This document shows positions 26,162 through 38,689 of a stretch of DNA of 64,000 bases, piece after piece. Source of the DNA: Aphrophora alni. Its lineage: Eukaryota; Arthropoda; Insecta; Hemiptera; Aphrophoridae. Below the pieces are notes generated by a model. That model saw only the letters and a list, made by a program, of their open reading frames with translations. It did not search any database and was not told the origin of the DNA. The stretch is from contig OY740768.1 in NCBI GenBank assembly GCA_963513935.1, forward strand, positions 12,879,993 to 12,943,992, written 5' to 3'. The position numbers were made by a program, and so were the translations under genes. How positions within the stretch are numbered: position 1 is the first letter of the stretch; the number at the start of each line of letters is the position of its first letter.

Positions 26162-28264
26162 CTGTGAATTAGGGCCAACACAAAGTTCTATATTAATGTA
26201 AAATATAAAGTGTTTTGTTAGATATAAGATTAGTTCAGAATATTGTGTTATATGTTAACTCTAAAGTTATTTAGAATGACGCGAATTCCTATGGCACTAT
26301 TACTTTATTTTAATATTTATTTTCACACCCATAATTCTGTTCTCTCATATTTTGTAAGAAAATGTATTAAACTACAGAACAATCATATAAACATAGTTTC
26401 ACAAATAATGCACATCGTTTAGACAATGCTTTATCTCACGTTGTGTAGAATTAATCATAATAAGATTGTAAAGCTGTTTTTATATGTTGTAAAGCAAGAT
26501 ACAGGTAAAAGGTTTTAGATATGTATTTAGGTCAACATGTTTTATCTTGAATAGAAAAGGTTGTAAAACCTGTTGATTTAGTTGAGACAATCAGACTTGT
26601 GTGGAGAGTGAGTGATAACATTTTATTTCCTCTGTAACCATATGTTACACGGATTATTAATTTTAAACCACCCTCCACCACCCCATCATCATAATATAGT
26701 GCCCATCTAAGTCGCACTTAAATTATAGTAAAAAATTTTAGCCTGATTTAAATTTAAGATTTTTTATGATTACAGGTAATTCACTGTAATTTTTTGTATG
26801 ACTCACTGGCCTTGCCTTTTTTGTTTCAGTGGCCAAAGGCTTATGCAAGAGTAACACCTAAAGGTGAGGACTTGTTACTGATACTATGTCTTGTTGATTT
26901 TTGCACAAAGTTTTCCTCGATATAAAAATATCAATTTACAATTCCGAAGGCCGCAAACACAGAAACAATAACTCTAATAACTATTATTTAGTTAAGTTCC
27001 TTCAATGCCCTCATGTACATATTGATAACAGAGTTATCATCAACACTATTTTCTACTGCTAAACTAAAACTATAATGAACAACTAATGTAACACAAATTG
27101 TAGCCTATCAAACGTCCCACTACACAGAAGTGTCAGCCTATCAACTGATATGAATTTCACTAGTACTCAGTGAATGTTATTTTCCTGACGTATTTAGTGA
27201 TATCTTTAATTTTACTTGATGTAGATATTATGAAATGGTAGCAATGGGTCTGCATAAAATGAGTCGAGGAAACTTTAAAAAAATACCTAAATTTTTTTTT
27301 AGAAAACAAAAGGGACATCATTTATTTCTGAGAAAAATTTACGCACATGTTGAACAATGCTATTAATATATATGGGTGTTATGATTCCATAAGTAAGTCA
27401 ATCGCTGGAGTTTATAAACTTGAAATTCGTTAATGATGTAATTTGTTTTGATCACCAAACATAAATAATGATACAATTTTCTCCTTTAATTAGTGTAATT
27501 ATGGAAAAGAATAAATTTTATAAATTGTTAAAATTGTATGAAGATGTCTAAACAGAAAGATAAAAGCTGGTGTAATTAGTTCCCTCAGCCAAGATTAATT
27601 CAACTTATGAATTGGAATAATTCTATTACTGTTACATCTGGATAATTATTATCTGTGAACATCTTTGTCTTTATAATTTGTTTTACAAAAACTCTAATTA
27701 AAGTAGTATTATTGAAAAGGAAACATGAAAGCTCCAATTATCCGAGATTTGCAAGATACATGGTGATCAAAAAGTGTCTGTTCTTCTAAAGATTACGGTA
27801 CAGAAACACGTGGACTAGAACCTATAACCCTTGGGGCCAGGGTAGCCGGCCCCACGTGTCGTTAAGATTCCCTCAAAATGAGGCCTACCGTAAGACACAC
27901 ATTAACGAGGGGTTGTGTGTACTCTCTACTCGAACTCTCTCATACACAACCTTAAGGACTTTTTACGGCCGTTCCAGAGGGTATCCATTCGTCCTTGTAG
28001 GTTTTTAAAACCGATCCAGAGGGACATTCAGAGTTAGAGAGCGAGAATCACAGACTAAAAGCAAGGTGAGAATTGTGTATCTCTGTCCGTTTAATGATGG
28101 CGTAATCTCTTATTTTAGCCTTAAGGTAAGGTATCATAGGTATTGGTGTTACTCTTTCTCTTTCTGAATATTGTTTTGAATACTAGTGTCAGGCAAATTT
28201 TGCATTCTATTAATTTTCTTATACTCGGTTATATTTATAGATAATATTTGGCGTTAGTATACTG
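26162..28264. other. Intergenic downstream of the 25-kb Penelope-like element
   Basis: AT-rich apart from the island at 27.8-28.08 kb. No credible gene. Confidence 0.5.
27800..28080. other. Local G+C-rich island without an ORF
   Basis: Contains CTTGGGGCCAGGGTAGCCGG and CCCCACGTGTCG, unusual in this AT-rich region, and short inverted pieces (GGGGCC...GGCCCC). It could be a decayed element end or a regulatory island. Confidence 0.3.
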
Positions 28265-28689
28265 TTAGTGGTATGTCATCAAGTACCCATATTGAGACAG
28301 TTGGTGAGGTATAATGTCGTGTATCTTCATAATAATCTGTTGATGAGGGTACATTCCTAATGTATTGTTCTTATGTATGTTAAAGATGTTCAAGAATGAT
28401 TCCAGGCACAGTTTCAGAAGATCAAGGTGAGATATCGTAATATAGTGCTGCAGTTTATTCAGAAATTTCGGGACATCTTTTTTGTGTGTGCTGCTACCAA
28501 ATCTTGAATTACTGACAGCAGAGAAAGAGTTGGATATCTCAGACATGTTTTCCTAGTCGAAGAAATCTTATCGGGAATTTATCCTAACAGATTGGTGTAA
28601 TAAAATGACAGCTGTGCACGAACTGAAACCTGGCAACAATACTAAGCGGGTAGAATATTGAAAATAGTTTCTTGAACGTGTAAGTACCT

Positions 28690-28765
28690 CTCGGCTAGTC
28701 TAGTAGTTAGTGCTCTTTTTCACGAGTGAGAGGTTCAGAGTTCAATCAGCACCAGGTCAAATATT
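28690..28765 (+). other. tRNA-like segment, probable SINE head or tRNA pseudogene
   Basis: CTAGTCTAGTAGTTAGTGC resembles a Pol III A box. AGAGGTTCAGAGTTCAATC resembles a degenerate B box about 35 bases later. The stems do not close well, so it is not a functional tRNA. Confidence 0.4.
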
Positions 28766-29642
28766 TAATACATTGTCCCAGCTACGTGAGGAAAATATTG
28801 AACATGCAATTGTATGCAAACTATGATTTGGAATGCTAGAACAACGGTAATGGGAACTAAACATTACCCCAAATGAATAGCCGTCCAAGATGCCTGCGTT
28901 CAGAGATCTTAAGCCACTGTTTAATTTTTTTTTAACTTAAAGGAGAGGACATTTATGGACGTATCATAAGCATTTGACACAGACTCTATTTGTCTGAACG
29001 CGTCAATAATCAAAACACAATCTGGAGATAATCCCTTTGAGATCCACTAGTCACCGCTGCACAATGAAAAGATCGGTATATACGACTAACCAATTTTGTC
29101 TGTAAGACTGTCAACTCCTATATGTACTTACTGTTACAATATTCTGTAAGATTTAATTACGAAATCGTCACTAATTTAAATTGTCAACGCCTACATCAAC
29201 AGGATGGCGCATGGATATGTGATAACGATAGTGAAATATTTGGTAATTGTTTGTTACGTCAATTAAATGTAAATTGTATTGTTTATGATTAATTGTAAAT
29301 GGTTAAAATTATTTAATAAACATATTTAATTATAACTAAAACTGTAACATTTTGTCTAGTTGTGTTAGTACTAATCCTTGTAAGATCTAACAGTATAGTG
29401 GACAAGTGGTCACTGGATGGAAATTTTAAAGCTGACTGGCTTAAAGTGACAACTAACTGTTAAAAACCACAAACGTTATTCCCAGCTCTTGTGTCGCCAC
29501 GTTACTGTCAAGTACAGTTCCAGAGAAATTACTGGAAATTAAAATGTACCATTGTGTTAAGTAAGGTGACAAATTACTACATAATTTATATAGAGTATTT
29601 AAAGACATTCTAATTATTTTTATTTAGATAACACAAATAACT

Positions 29643-31487
29643 TTGAAACGAATTTGTCGAAACAACATGCGTTGGGAGAGTACACCTATAGGAATAGGAG
29701 GACGCCAACGAAATAGAGAAATCAACTATCCCGTTGAACTAAGAGAATTAATTAAGTACAAAAGGAAGACAAGAAATGACTGGCAAAAGAGTCGGGACCC
29801 AGAGATAAAAACAACACTAAATAAATTGTGTTACAAAATAAAATCCTATATTAGAGAACTCAAGAATGAATCAGTCAATAGATTCTTAGAAAATCTTTCC
29901 ACTCAAAAAAATGGAGACCATTTCCTCTGGAAGGCGACAAAAGGGATTAAAAGACCCATAATTCAAGTTCCTCCAATCAAAAATGAAGATGGTACATGGA
30001 CTAGAACTGCACAGCAAAAAGCAAACCTCTTCGCGGAATATCTAGAGGAAACGTTTCAACCCCTACCAAGACAAACTTGTGAAGAAAGCATTCCTCCAAT
30101 AGGAAAACTGAATGATGTAGACATAACTCCAGTGACTCTCCAGGAATTAAAAAAGGAAATTAAAACTAACTTAAATGCAAAGAAGGCCCCAGGGTTTGAC
30201 TTGATCTCTGGCTAAATAGTTAAAGCCTTACCAGAGAAGGGTGTTAGGAAATTGCTCTATATAATCAAAGCATGTTTAAGGATTGGGTATGTTCCTCTTC
30301 AGTGGAAGGTGGGTGAAGTAATTATGATACTAAAACCCGACAAACAACCTAATGACAAGAAATCGTATAGACCTATATCGCTACTACCAATAATCTCTAA
30401 ATTATTCGAGAAGCTATTGTTAAAGAGGCTGATGCCAATCATTGAGGATAGAAAGCTTATCCCCGACCATCAGTTTGGTTTCAGGCGAGGCTATTCTACA
30501 GTAGACGAAGTCCATATGATCACGAGTGTAGTGGAGAATGCGCTTGAGAAAAAGGAAACATGTGCAAGTGTCTTCTTGGATGTGGCAAATGCCTTTGACA
30601 GAGTTTGGCATGAGGGATTGATGTGGAAACTACAAAGAGATTTACCAAGGCAATACTACACAATACTGAAGTCGTACTTAACTGATAGACACTTTCGAGT
30701 GAAGTACGAAGGTGAATACTCTGGACTGAAGAGAATTTCGGCAGGGGTTCCACAGGGCAGTGTGTTGTGCCCAGTCCTATACCTGTTGTACACAAGGGAT
30801 CTTCCTACATCAGAAGAATCAATAATTGGTACATTTGCAGATGATACTGCGATTCTAGCAACCGATAAAATACCTGAGGAAGCAGTAACAAAGCTCCAGA
30901 GGGCCACCGATGAGGTGTGTAAATGGACCAAAAAATGGCGAATTGGTCTTAACGAAGCAAAGTCAGTCAATGTTAACTTCACAAACAGCAAGTCCAATCA
31001 TCTGGTCCCAATTTTAATAAATTCTGTTCCAGTTCCCTATGCTAATTCGGCTACGTATCTGGGAATGACACTGGATGTAAAACTCAAATGGAAAGAGCAT
31101 GTCAAAAAGAAAAAACAAGAACTAAACTTGAAGTTCAGGAAAATGTATTGGCTGCTTGGAAGACAATCACAACTGTCAATACACAACAAGCTATTGATTT
31201 ATAAGCAGGTCTTAAGACCAGTGTGGATCTACGGAATTCAGCTATGGGGCTGCACTAGCAAGACAAATGTAAATATCATTCAAGTGTTTCAAAATAAAGT
31301 GCTTAGATGTATAGTGGATGCACCCTGGTACATCAGGAACGATAATCTACATAGGGACCTGCAGATAGACCTAGTCAGTGATGAAATAAAAAAACAGGCA
31401 AGGAAGCATAAACAACGCATCATTCAACATGAACACCATGAGATACAGGGACTGTTGGATGTCACTCGGGTGGAGAGAAGACTGTAG
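29643..31487 (+). mobile_element. Jockey-like non-LTR retrotransposon, reverse transcriptase ORF (5'-truncated, one internal stop)
   Basis: One reading frame runs through the region, interrupted only by TAA at 30213-30215; the parts before and after (about 190 and over 400 codons) are in the same frame. The first part is the pre-palm region, ending in KKAPGFDLISG. The second carries the palm: motif A VFLDVANAFDRVWH, motif B GVPQGS, and catalytic FADD at about 30834-30845. It is followed by the thumb and the C-terminal segment around WYIRNDNLHRDL that is typical of the Jockey clade. The N-terminal apurinic-type endonuclease is missing, as expected for 5' truncation during target-primed insertion. 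The stop most simply reflects one AAA or CAA to TAA change, so the copy looks young compared with the other elements here. The frame does not need an ATG; RT-coding sequence is readable from the left edge. Confidence 0.93.
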
Positions 31488-31638
31488 AGGACCAAGCCTT
31501 CAGATCTGATGGACTTATTGATAGGGAATAACCACTGGGTCATATCCCTTACAAGTGTAAAAGTATGAAGTGTAAATTGCTAGATGGGTACATACTCAGT
31601 TGTAATATTGAATTTTAATAAAAAAATAAATAAAATGA
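31488..31638 (+). mobile_element. 3' UTR and A-rich tail of the Jockey-like element
   Basis: After the ORF stop, about 130 bases lead to the A-rich tail AATAAAAAAATAAATAAAA, which is the expected 3' end of this LINE. CACAAAT occurs at 29632-29638 and 31641-31647 and could be a short target-site duplication, but it is brief and offset a few bases from the tail, so it is weak support. Confidence 0.65.
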
Positions 31639-31687
31639 GTCACAAATTCTCCCACCTTCACGTATGTAGAGTAAACAGTTAAAGTTA

Positions 31688-31885
31688 CTATTCAATTGTT
31701 AATGAAACATTACAATATCCGTAACAAGAAAAACACAAAGTTTCAATAGTTAAGACATCATCTTCGGTTACTGATGCATAGACTTTGATGCATGTAACAA
31801 CTGAAGATGATAATATAGTTATTGGAATATAATATTGTTGGTTTATTTTAGTTTTGTGGAATTTGTAGTGTTTCATTATCTATAA
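31688..31885. repeat. Short inverted-repeat element, possibly MITE-like
   Basis: Imperfect terminal inverted repeats: AATGAAACATTACAATATCC at the left and, at the right, the reverse complement reading AATGAAACACTACAAATTCC. A related right end (AGATGATG...TCGTAGTGTTTCATTCTTATAG) occurs at about 45680-45755. Confidence 0.55.
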
Positions 31886-32429
31886 GGATTTTCAGAAAAT
31901 ATATTAATTTTTGATTGATATATTAAAGTGAAAATACTTTTTAACCATTAGAATAGAACGCTGCCGCGTTTCAAAATCGTGCCTTGTGCTCATTTTGGTA
32001 ACTCTACCCTTGAGTTCAAATCAAAATCAGTTTTCTTATAACGAAGTCCTTTTTCTGGATTCCTGTCTTTTAACATTCAATCTTTTCTGTCTGCAATTCC
32101 TCCCCTCTAATATTAATTTGCATAACTTTTACAGCTTACAGCAACGTCATCCATCTCTCCAAGTCTGTTTTTTCTTCTTTTATGGTGAACATTCTTCTCT
32201 CAACATTATTCTGGAGATCAGGTTTTCAGCCTTTCTCAACAAATGTTCAAACTAGTTCGTTACCTGACCGTTTACAAATCGAAATAAATCCTAACCATCA
32301 GTTGATGAATTATCTGTCAATAAGTCGAAATACGCTGTATTCAAGGTTAACTATTTCCATACTATATTATCAATCTAATTTTTTTAAATATCAAAGATGG
32401 TGCCCCAAACCAATGTCTTAAAACGCAAG

Positions 32430-32620
32430 TGAAAGCCCTTTAGGGAAACATTTATAGTTAGTAAATCCTGGCAATACCGAGGAAACCTAGCTGAATCTAC
32501 ACTTTTTTCAAATAGTCTTGGGTTAGATTCCTCTCTTTCATCTTTCGTATCAGATCTCGTTCTTTTGATCCTGACGCTTTTAGAGTATTCGAGGACTAAG
32601 GGGGTCGATTTTAATTAAAT
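32430..32620 (-). repeat. Family A interspersed repeat
   Basis: Minus-strand copy: CCGAGGAAACCTAGCTGAAT, TTGGGTTAGATTCCTCTC and TAGAGTATTCGAGGACTAAG. Confidence 0.8.
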
Positions 32621-32924
32621 TACACTTGTGAATTCATTTTAAGGACTCGGTTCTTTTTTTCGTCGTAGTATCCCAACCACATTAGTCTTAAAGGATAAAG
32701 AAGTTAGAATGAAAGGTGATACCGTGTGTTACATACTATGGATCTTGATAAATACCAGAAGAGTCTTTTTTTTTTGTTCTTTTATACTTTTGAAAAACGT
32801 TCAAATAAAAAAATAATTAAATTGTTTTTCATTTCTATTTTCTTTTATTTATTATTTTGTATACAAATATGAAAAATTATTCATCTTTCAATGGATGTAT
32901 TAATTGTCTATGTGAATCTCCCGG

Positions 32925-33090
32925 GAGCTTTATTATTGCTTTTAATATGAAATGAACCGCATCAATACAAATCCATTTCCATAACAATAGCCAGGACACT
33001 GAGGATTATATTTGTTTGTATTGACACAATTGTGCATTTAAATTAAACTCATTATATGTATATCTCTTGGGTACACAATATCATAACGTT
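32925..33090. repeat. Dispersed direct repeat G, copy 1
   Basis: TTATTGCTTTTAATATG and GCATCAATACAAATCCATTT then CCATAACAATAGCC are shared with 47308-47480 in the same orientation. Confidence 0.8.
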
Positions 33091-33284
33091 CTTCTATGCA
33101 AAAACCAATACTTAAACTTTTATTGTTTTTAAAACAACAACAACAATCGTTTGCTGATACGCCATAGTAAAGAAAATAAACAACCAAACAAAAATATCGT
33201 AATTCAGTTTATTGATCTACATAGCAGACATGATGGCTGCTAATTAAATAAAACAGATCACTCTTTGAAGTCCCCATTTATTCT

Positions 33285-33605
33285 ACGATATACCTCTCAC
33301 CTTGAATGTAGAAGGTTCCTAGTGTGGCTCCCTCGAGAGCTTAAAAAGTTATGGTTTTGATGGTGAACTACGCTTGACTCTACACCACCCGATGAAAAGC
33401 CTACTGCATGCCGAGGTTGTTGTTATGAGGATTCATTTAACACATATGTAAAAAAACAAAAAAAGAATGAAGTGCTTTCACCAAGAACCAAATTTATCGG
33501 AAGTACCCAAGAAGATAAGAAAGAGTCCTATTGAGGTAGAGCCTTTTAACCAGCAGGTCTTCAACCCTGCTAGATATCGAAGGCGGCACTCTTAAAGTGA
33601 TGAAT
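33285..33605 (-). other. Unassigned complex block with a stable hairpin
   Basis: More complex sequence than its surroundings. It contains AGCAGG...CCTGCT (33552-33571), a 6-bp stem with an 8-base loop. On the minus strand it runs into T-rich sequence near 33450 that could end Pol III transcription. No A/B box pair and no ORF. Confidence 0.25.
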
Positions 33606-33829
33606 TTTAGTGAACATGTGAATAAAAAAATAAAGGAATTATATGAAATAAAACGTAAAAAAAAGAATTTATTAAAGGTTAATTACCTTATTTCTCATCA
33701 GACAATCCAATGTTTATCCAGATGGATAACCGGTTTCGACAGTTAAACCGTCATCGTTAATTTATATACAAATGTACCCATTAATGGAACCATAGAAATT
33801 TTACAGATTAACCTCAATAAACAATCATC

Positions 33830-35290
33830 ACTTAGCACAATTTCAATAAATGAAATAATTTCATTACTATCAATAACCCTAAAACAAAATTACTTTGAGT
33901 AATGACAGCTTTTACACTCAAACAGATGGACTATCTATGGGCTCCCCACTTTCCAGAATTGTAGCTGAGATAACCATTTTAAGGAATCTTTCATCTTTTT
34001 GAAAAAGAGATGTTCAATGAGCACTGTGGTGAATGTAAACACTATAAATCACTGAATCCCCTAACACTAGTTTGGTACAATAACACAAACACAAATAATA
34101 TAAAATGAAATATTTATTTGTTTTATGTTATTGTAATTCCCTGATGTACATTTCGGTAACCAAGTTACCATCATTGGAGGGATCTGAGCTAATCTTCCTT
34201 AAGTTCAGATCCCTCCGATGATGGTACCTTGGTTACCGAAATGTACATCAGGGAATTACAATAACATAATAAGGCAAATAAATATTTCATTTTATTTTAT
34301 TTGTGTTTGTGTTATTGTACCAAACTTGTAGTAGGGGATTCAGAGATTTATAGTGTTTTTGAAAAAGAACAAACGTGTAAATATTTGGTTTAATATTTTT
34401 AATATGTGGACGATACTTTATGTTTATTCGATTTTACTATAAGACAATTGGATATGTTACAGATATACCTAAATAGGTGCGCTAATAATTTGAGATTTAC
34501 ATTTAAAAAGGAAGTTGATAAAACAATACATTTTTTGGACTTATCGATAAGTATTGAAAACGGCCCTCATACTTTTAATATATACAGAAAACCCACTACC
34601 AATGACTGTCCATGCCTCATTAACTATCAATATACAAATAAAATGCCCCCTTGCCCTCCGCCTTGTCAACACACCGTTAAGTTCAAGAAACTGTAAAAGG
34701 GAATAAAATATTATTAAATATATCGCCTCAGCCAACAGCTACAAGCCAGAGGTAATTGGTAAAATAATTATTAAAAAATAAAACAAAAATGCATCAGGCC
34801 TACACCTCTTCTCTAGAAAAATAAAGACAAACAAACGTCTACTATATCTATTGAATTCAGTAAGAGACTTGAGTTTCAACTCAGGAAATAACTTATATAA
34901 TACAATGTCATCTTGTCTTACAAGACCTGAAATAAATTAGGCAATATTTTGAAACCGAAAAGTAACGTCCAAATAAAAAAAACACTTTAGCCTATCTGGT
35001 GTGTATAAAATCATATGCACTGATTGTGAGAAATTGTACGTCAGTCAAACCGTATTCTCTTCGCCACCTGTTTCAATGAACACTTACTACGAACATTTGT
35101 CGAACATATGTCTCATTCGCCCAACATCTCACATATCACGATCACCTTAAAAGTGATATACTGGCGATAATAGCCACATATTCTTAAATACCCAAGCCGC
35201 TCTGAAAGCAATGAAATCATTCACCTATGAATCCAAGCTAATGTGAGGATAGAAAGTTAACAATCTCGCCCTGTTAATACAGGAATAGAT
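33830..35290 (+). mobile_element. Penelope-like retroelement, decayed, interrupted by an inverted-repeat insertion
   Basis: RT fragment TDGLSMGSPLSRIVAEI is readable at about 33925-33975 (the PLE GxxMGSPLS motif). About 350 bases of foreign inverted-repeat sequence follow. RT then resumes with a degenerate YVDDTLCLF at about 34403-34430, IHFLDLSI, and NIYRKPTTNDCPCLINY within 34406-34696. After about 280 bases with many stops comes the GIY-YIG start GVYKIICTDCEKLYVSQT at about 35000-35050. Domain order matches PLE with a C-terminal nuclease. This copy is older than the one at 25.3 kb: frames break repeatedly. Its 5' edge is not clear. Confidence 0.85.
34009..34355. repeat. Palindromic insertion inside the Penelope-like element
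   Basis: Two near-identical inverted arms, about 34040-34187 and 34204-34355, are separated by about 16 bases. The left side carries about 30 extra bases (34009-34039). The 13-base TTTTTGAAAAAGA is present on both sides (33996-34008 and 34356-34368), and the host RT frame is readable up to it and after it, so it looks like a target-site duplication. One arm plus the 30-base extension recurs alone at about 6488-6587, so this is a dispersed family. Confidence 0.75.
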
Positions 35291-36305
35291 GGATAGTTAT
35301 AGTATTGTTTATAGCTTTACTCGAGCCAATTCTTAAAGACCCCTCGTTGATCCTGAGCCTTTCTTTGGGAGACTCAAGGGCTATCTGGGAAGTGTTGTAA
35401 TGATGCTGGTTCTAAATTATTAAGCTAAGAAAAGTAAAGAGATATATCCGATTTTTACAGAACCAATCAATTAAGACTCAGTGAAAGTTATAAACTTTTA
35501 ACACTGAGTAGAAATGACTTAAGACGGGCGATACGGCTGTTAACTCGGAATTATAACCTTAATAAAATGGTGTTAGTGGAACGGGATATCTGACGGTTCT
35601 GCTTCAATGGATCGGGAGAAAATCTTCTGTGGAAATGTGAATTGTTTGCTCAGCGAAGATTCAGTTAAATCGATAGGGCATCTGTAGACTCTGAAGATGT
35701 TAGATAAGCTGATCCCCCATTCCTCAAGAAGTTTGGGTAGAATAATGGACGAATACTAGTCGCGTCATTTTCACAAGAGATCCATAAAGGTCACAGTGGA
35801 GAAGACCCTCTGTGGACCCATCGACAAGCCCTCGCGTACTTTAACACAAAAATTTGTAACGTGGAGGGAACTTTTTTTTCCTTTAAAAAAATTTATATTT
35901 ATTTTAGATTTGACACACTTTTTTTGATCATTAACCTTATAATTTTAGCCGAAACTTTACCGAAATTCATTAAATTCTACAAATGAAACTCTTCCTGGAC
36001 TACGACTATAATAGTTACATAAATTTGTTAAACAAATAATCAAATTGATCAAACAGGACAAGGTTTATGATGTTTACAGATTCCAATTAAGAATGTAAAC
36101 ATTGCACTTTCCTAAACTGTTTAGTTGCATCTATTTTTGAATGTAATGTATTTTTAATGTTATGTCTTGTACTTTTATTTGTAAATATTTCCTGTAATAT
36201 GTTAAATAAACGACGGTCAGACCTCATTTAGGTATTTTATAAATTACTAATGTATAGTAATCTCTTCTTCTACTTGCATCCACATATTATATATTCCAAT
36301 TTTGT

Positions 36306-36613
36306 TTAAATAAAATATTTAATTACCTTAGGTCCGTATTGTGACTTCGTTGTTGGTTGTTTCTTACATGTTTCGAGGCCGTAACCCCATCATCAGAAAA
36401 TTACTTTGTTCACTTTGAAGAACTCGTCATTGATTATATTAAAAAAACGCATTTAACACAAGAACATACACTGCAGATAGACATGACAGAGCACACAACA
36501 ATGTCAGACAAGCTCATATGATGTGTTTTTAATATTGTGTCAGTGTATGTTCTTGTGACACCCAACAACGAAGTCACAAGACGGACCTAAAGTAATTAAA
36601 TATTTTATTTAAA
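36306..36613. repeat. Nested inverted-repeat element
   Basis: Outer arms of about 53 bases, 36306-36358 and 36561-36613, share TAATTACYTTAGGTCCG and GTGACTTCGTTGTTGG in inverted orientation. A perfect 17-base inner inverted repeat, CACAAGAACATACACTG, lies at 36457-36473 and 36541-36557. The left half holds a CTGATGA...CGAAA motif on the minus strand (36371-36396). No ORF. Confidence 0.85.
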
Positions 36614-38689
36614 TTGTGACTTGGAACCAAAAATATGCTTATAAATTTTGTTTGCTAGGTACCCTCGGTTTTGCAAACCATTTGACAAGTTTTTTAACCA
36701 GGAAAATCTATATCTAATTTTTTTTTATATCTCTTCAGGAATCTTGACATCATTCATCACATTGCTTCAAGAAAGGTCTTTATTCGAGAAATGGGAAATC
36801 CTCATGGATACCATATATAAACTTAGGTAGCGCCGTACTCTTACCGACTACATCCAATTCACCGGTTCTAAGAACAATAGCTTCTATACCTATTGGTTCA
36901 TTATTTCCTTTTGTCACATATTACTACTGTAAACTGCAGTTTTCCTTACACTTTAGTATATTTTCCACCAACATCCGATATTTCTCCCACCATCTTCCAC
37001 AACTCCTCACATTCCAATCTTGAACATTGAAAAAGTGTGTGTTCCACGCTATCAATACAACCACGGTATTCAAAGAACGATGAAAGTACCCTTAGATCAT
37101 AAAATTCCATAGCCAGTAAAGATTTGCATCATACAGTAATTAAGTTGTATAAAATTCCAGCTAAACCAAGTACAAATATTCTGTACATTTTCGAGTTATT
37201 TCCACACTAAGTTAATTAGTTCACCGGAATAAAACCATTTATTCCATGTCCTTCCTGGATGGTACTCAAAGAAGAGAGTTTCTTTAAAGACTAATTAAGT
37301 ACCAGAAATAACGAAGCAAACTTCGGCTGTATTGAGTATGTAAATAGATTGAAGTTTTTTAATTCCACAAAATGATAAGTGGGGATTTTCTAAACCTACT
37401 CTTAAGTACATACAATTTACCCGTGTAACTAGCATTGACATTTGCGCAGGATGTCAAGGAATATTACTTTTGGAAATTTTGATTTATAGAATTGTGTGTA
37501 AGGAGAGAAAATTAGTTATCGTTTAATTATTTCATTATCATTTGCATTGTCATTATTGCATTATCATTTATTTCACAAATTTTCATTGTGACTTTAAATT
37601 TATCGTTTCATTTTCGATCAATTATATATTTATTACTATTGTTTTTAATTTAACTTATTACTTTCTTATACCGTAATTATTAGTATTAATTTATTTTGCA
37701 TTTAATTCGCATTGAAATTAAGAAATTCTAAATTTTTACACTAATAAAATTTCATTAATCGTAAAAAATAAACTGTTTATTGGAAAATTTAATATTCTGT
37801 TTCTATAAATTGTAAAAATATGAACTTTTTAGGCGATATTTTAAATTTTTTTAAAGAAAAAAACAGGAAGTTTCACCTTTGTTGAGTTTTATTCACATCC
37901 AGAAAAACTCGCTTCGAAAAGACACTCTGTGTATAATTAATACATTACGCCAATTCATTTAGTAATGAAGAAGAGTTATTTTGATTTTCATGAAGTTTTC
38001 CTTCCTGAATTAAATAGTAAGTCTACTTCTTCTTACCTGCGTCAATCACAAGATGATCATCTGTATCTTGACACAAGCCTGAGCACAGCAGGAGCAATAA
38101 TCAATACAATGTTTAGGGACTTGTAGTTGTATTTTTCCATATTACAAATAAGCCTCCGTATTTTATACGCGTACCCACGAGTATTAACAACTATCCAGCG
38201 ATATCTTGCTTATTAATTACATCCCTAGAGAAGATTTACATCCCTATTGTTTATTAATTATCTAACTGTGAGTAGAAACCAGACAAAGTGGTTCATAGAT
38301 TCAGCTAGGTAAATTACAAGAAACTAAAGTGAATGGATCGTCAGGACTGTTCAACATCTAAATGGCATTACTTATTGTCAGCAAAGAAAACCAAATAAGC
38401 GGTTTTCCACATCGGCTCAAATTAAATAAAATTAGGAATCTCCCACTAAAACATTCGGATTTACGGCGGTCATTAGGTCTACTAATTCTTTAGTGTTCAG
38501 TGATATATCATGAGATATTTGCATTTCTAGAAAGAAAATTGAAATATCTTTCTGTTCTGTTTCCACAGAACGTTTTCTGTACGAAATTGAAACGTTTGCT
38601 CAATAAAGATTCGGCGTATTGGACACCTCAGGGGAATATAATATAGAAAGTTGAGTGTGGAAATCACGAGGTACTTACCTGTATCTACC
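36614..38689. other. Intergenic, nothing recognised
   Basis: AT-rich. GTTTGCTCAATAAAGATTCG near 38595 resembles GTTTGCTCAGCGAAGATTCA at about 35647, a possible further low-copy repeat. Confidence 0.5.

Noticed and set aside
28265..28546. 93-codon minus-strand frame (MSEISNSFSAVSNSRFG...)
   Set aside because: Composition is protein-like but I recognise no family, splice sites or repeat match. Chance cannot be excluded.
29632..31647. CACAAAT as target-site duplication of the Jockey-like element
   Set aside because: Only 7 bases and not directly next to the A-rich tail. Too weak to assert.
33500..33600. Possible selenocysteine tRNA
   Set aside because: Only an anticodon-arm-like hairpin is present. 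The acceptor stem, D arm and B box are missing.
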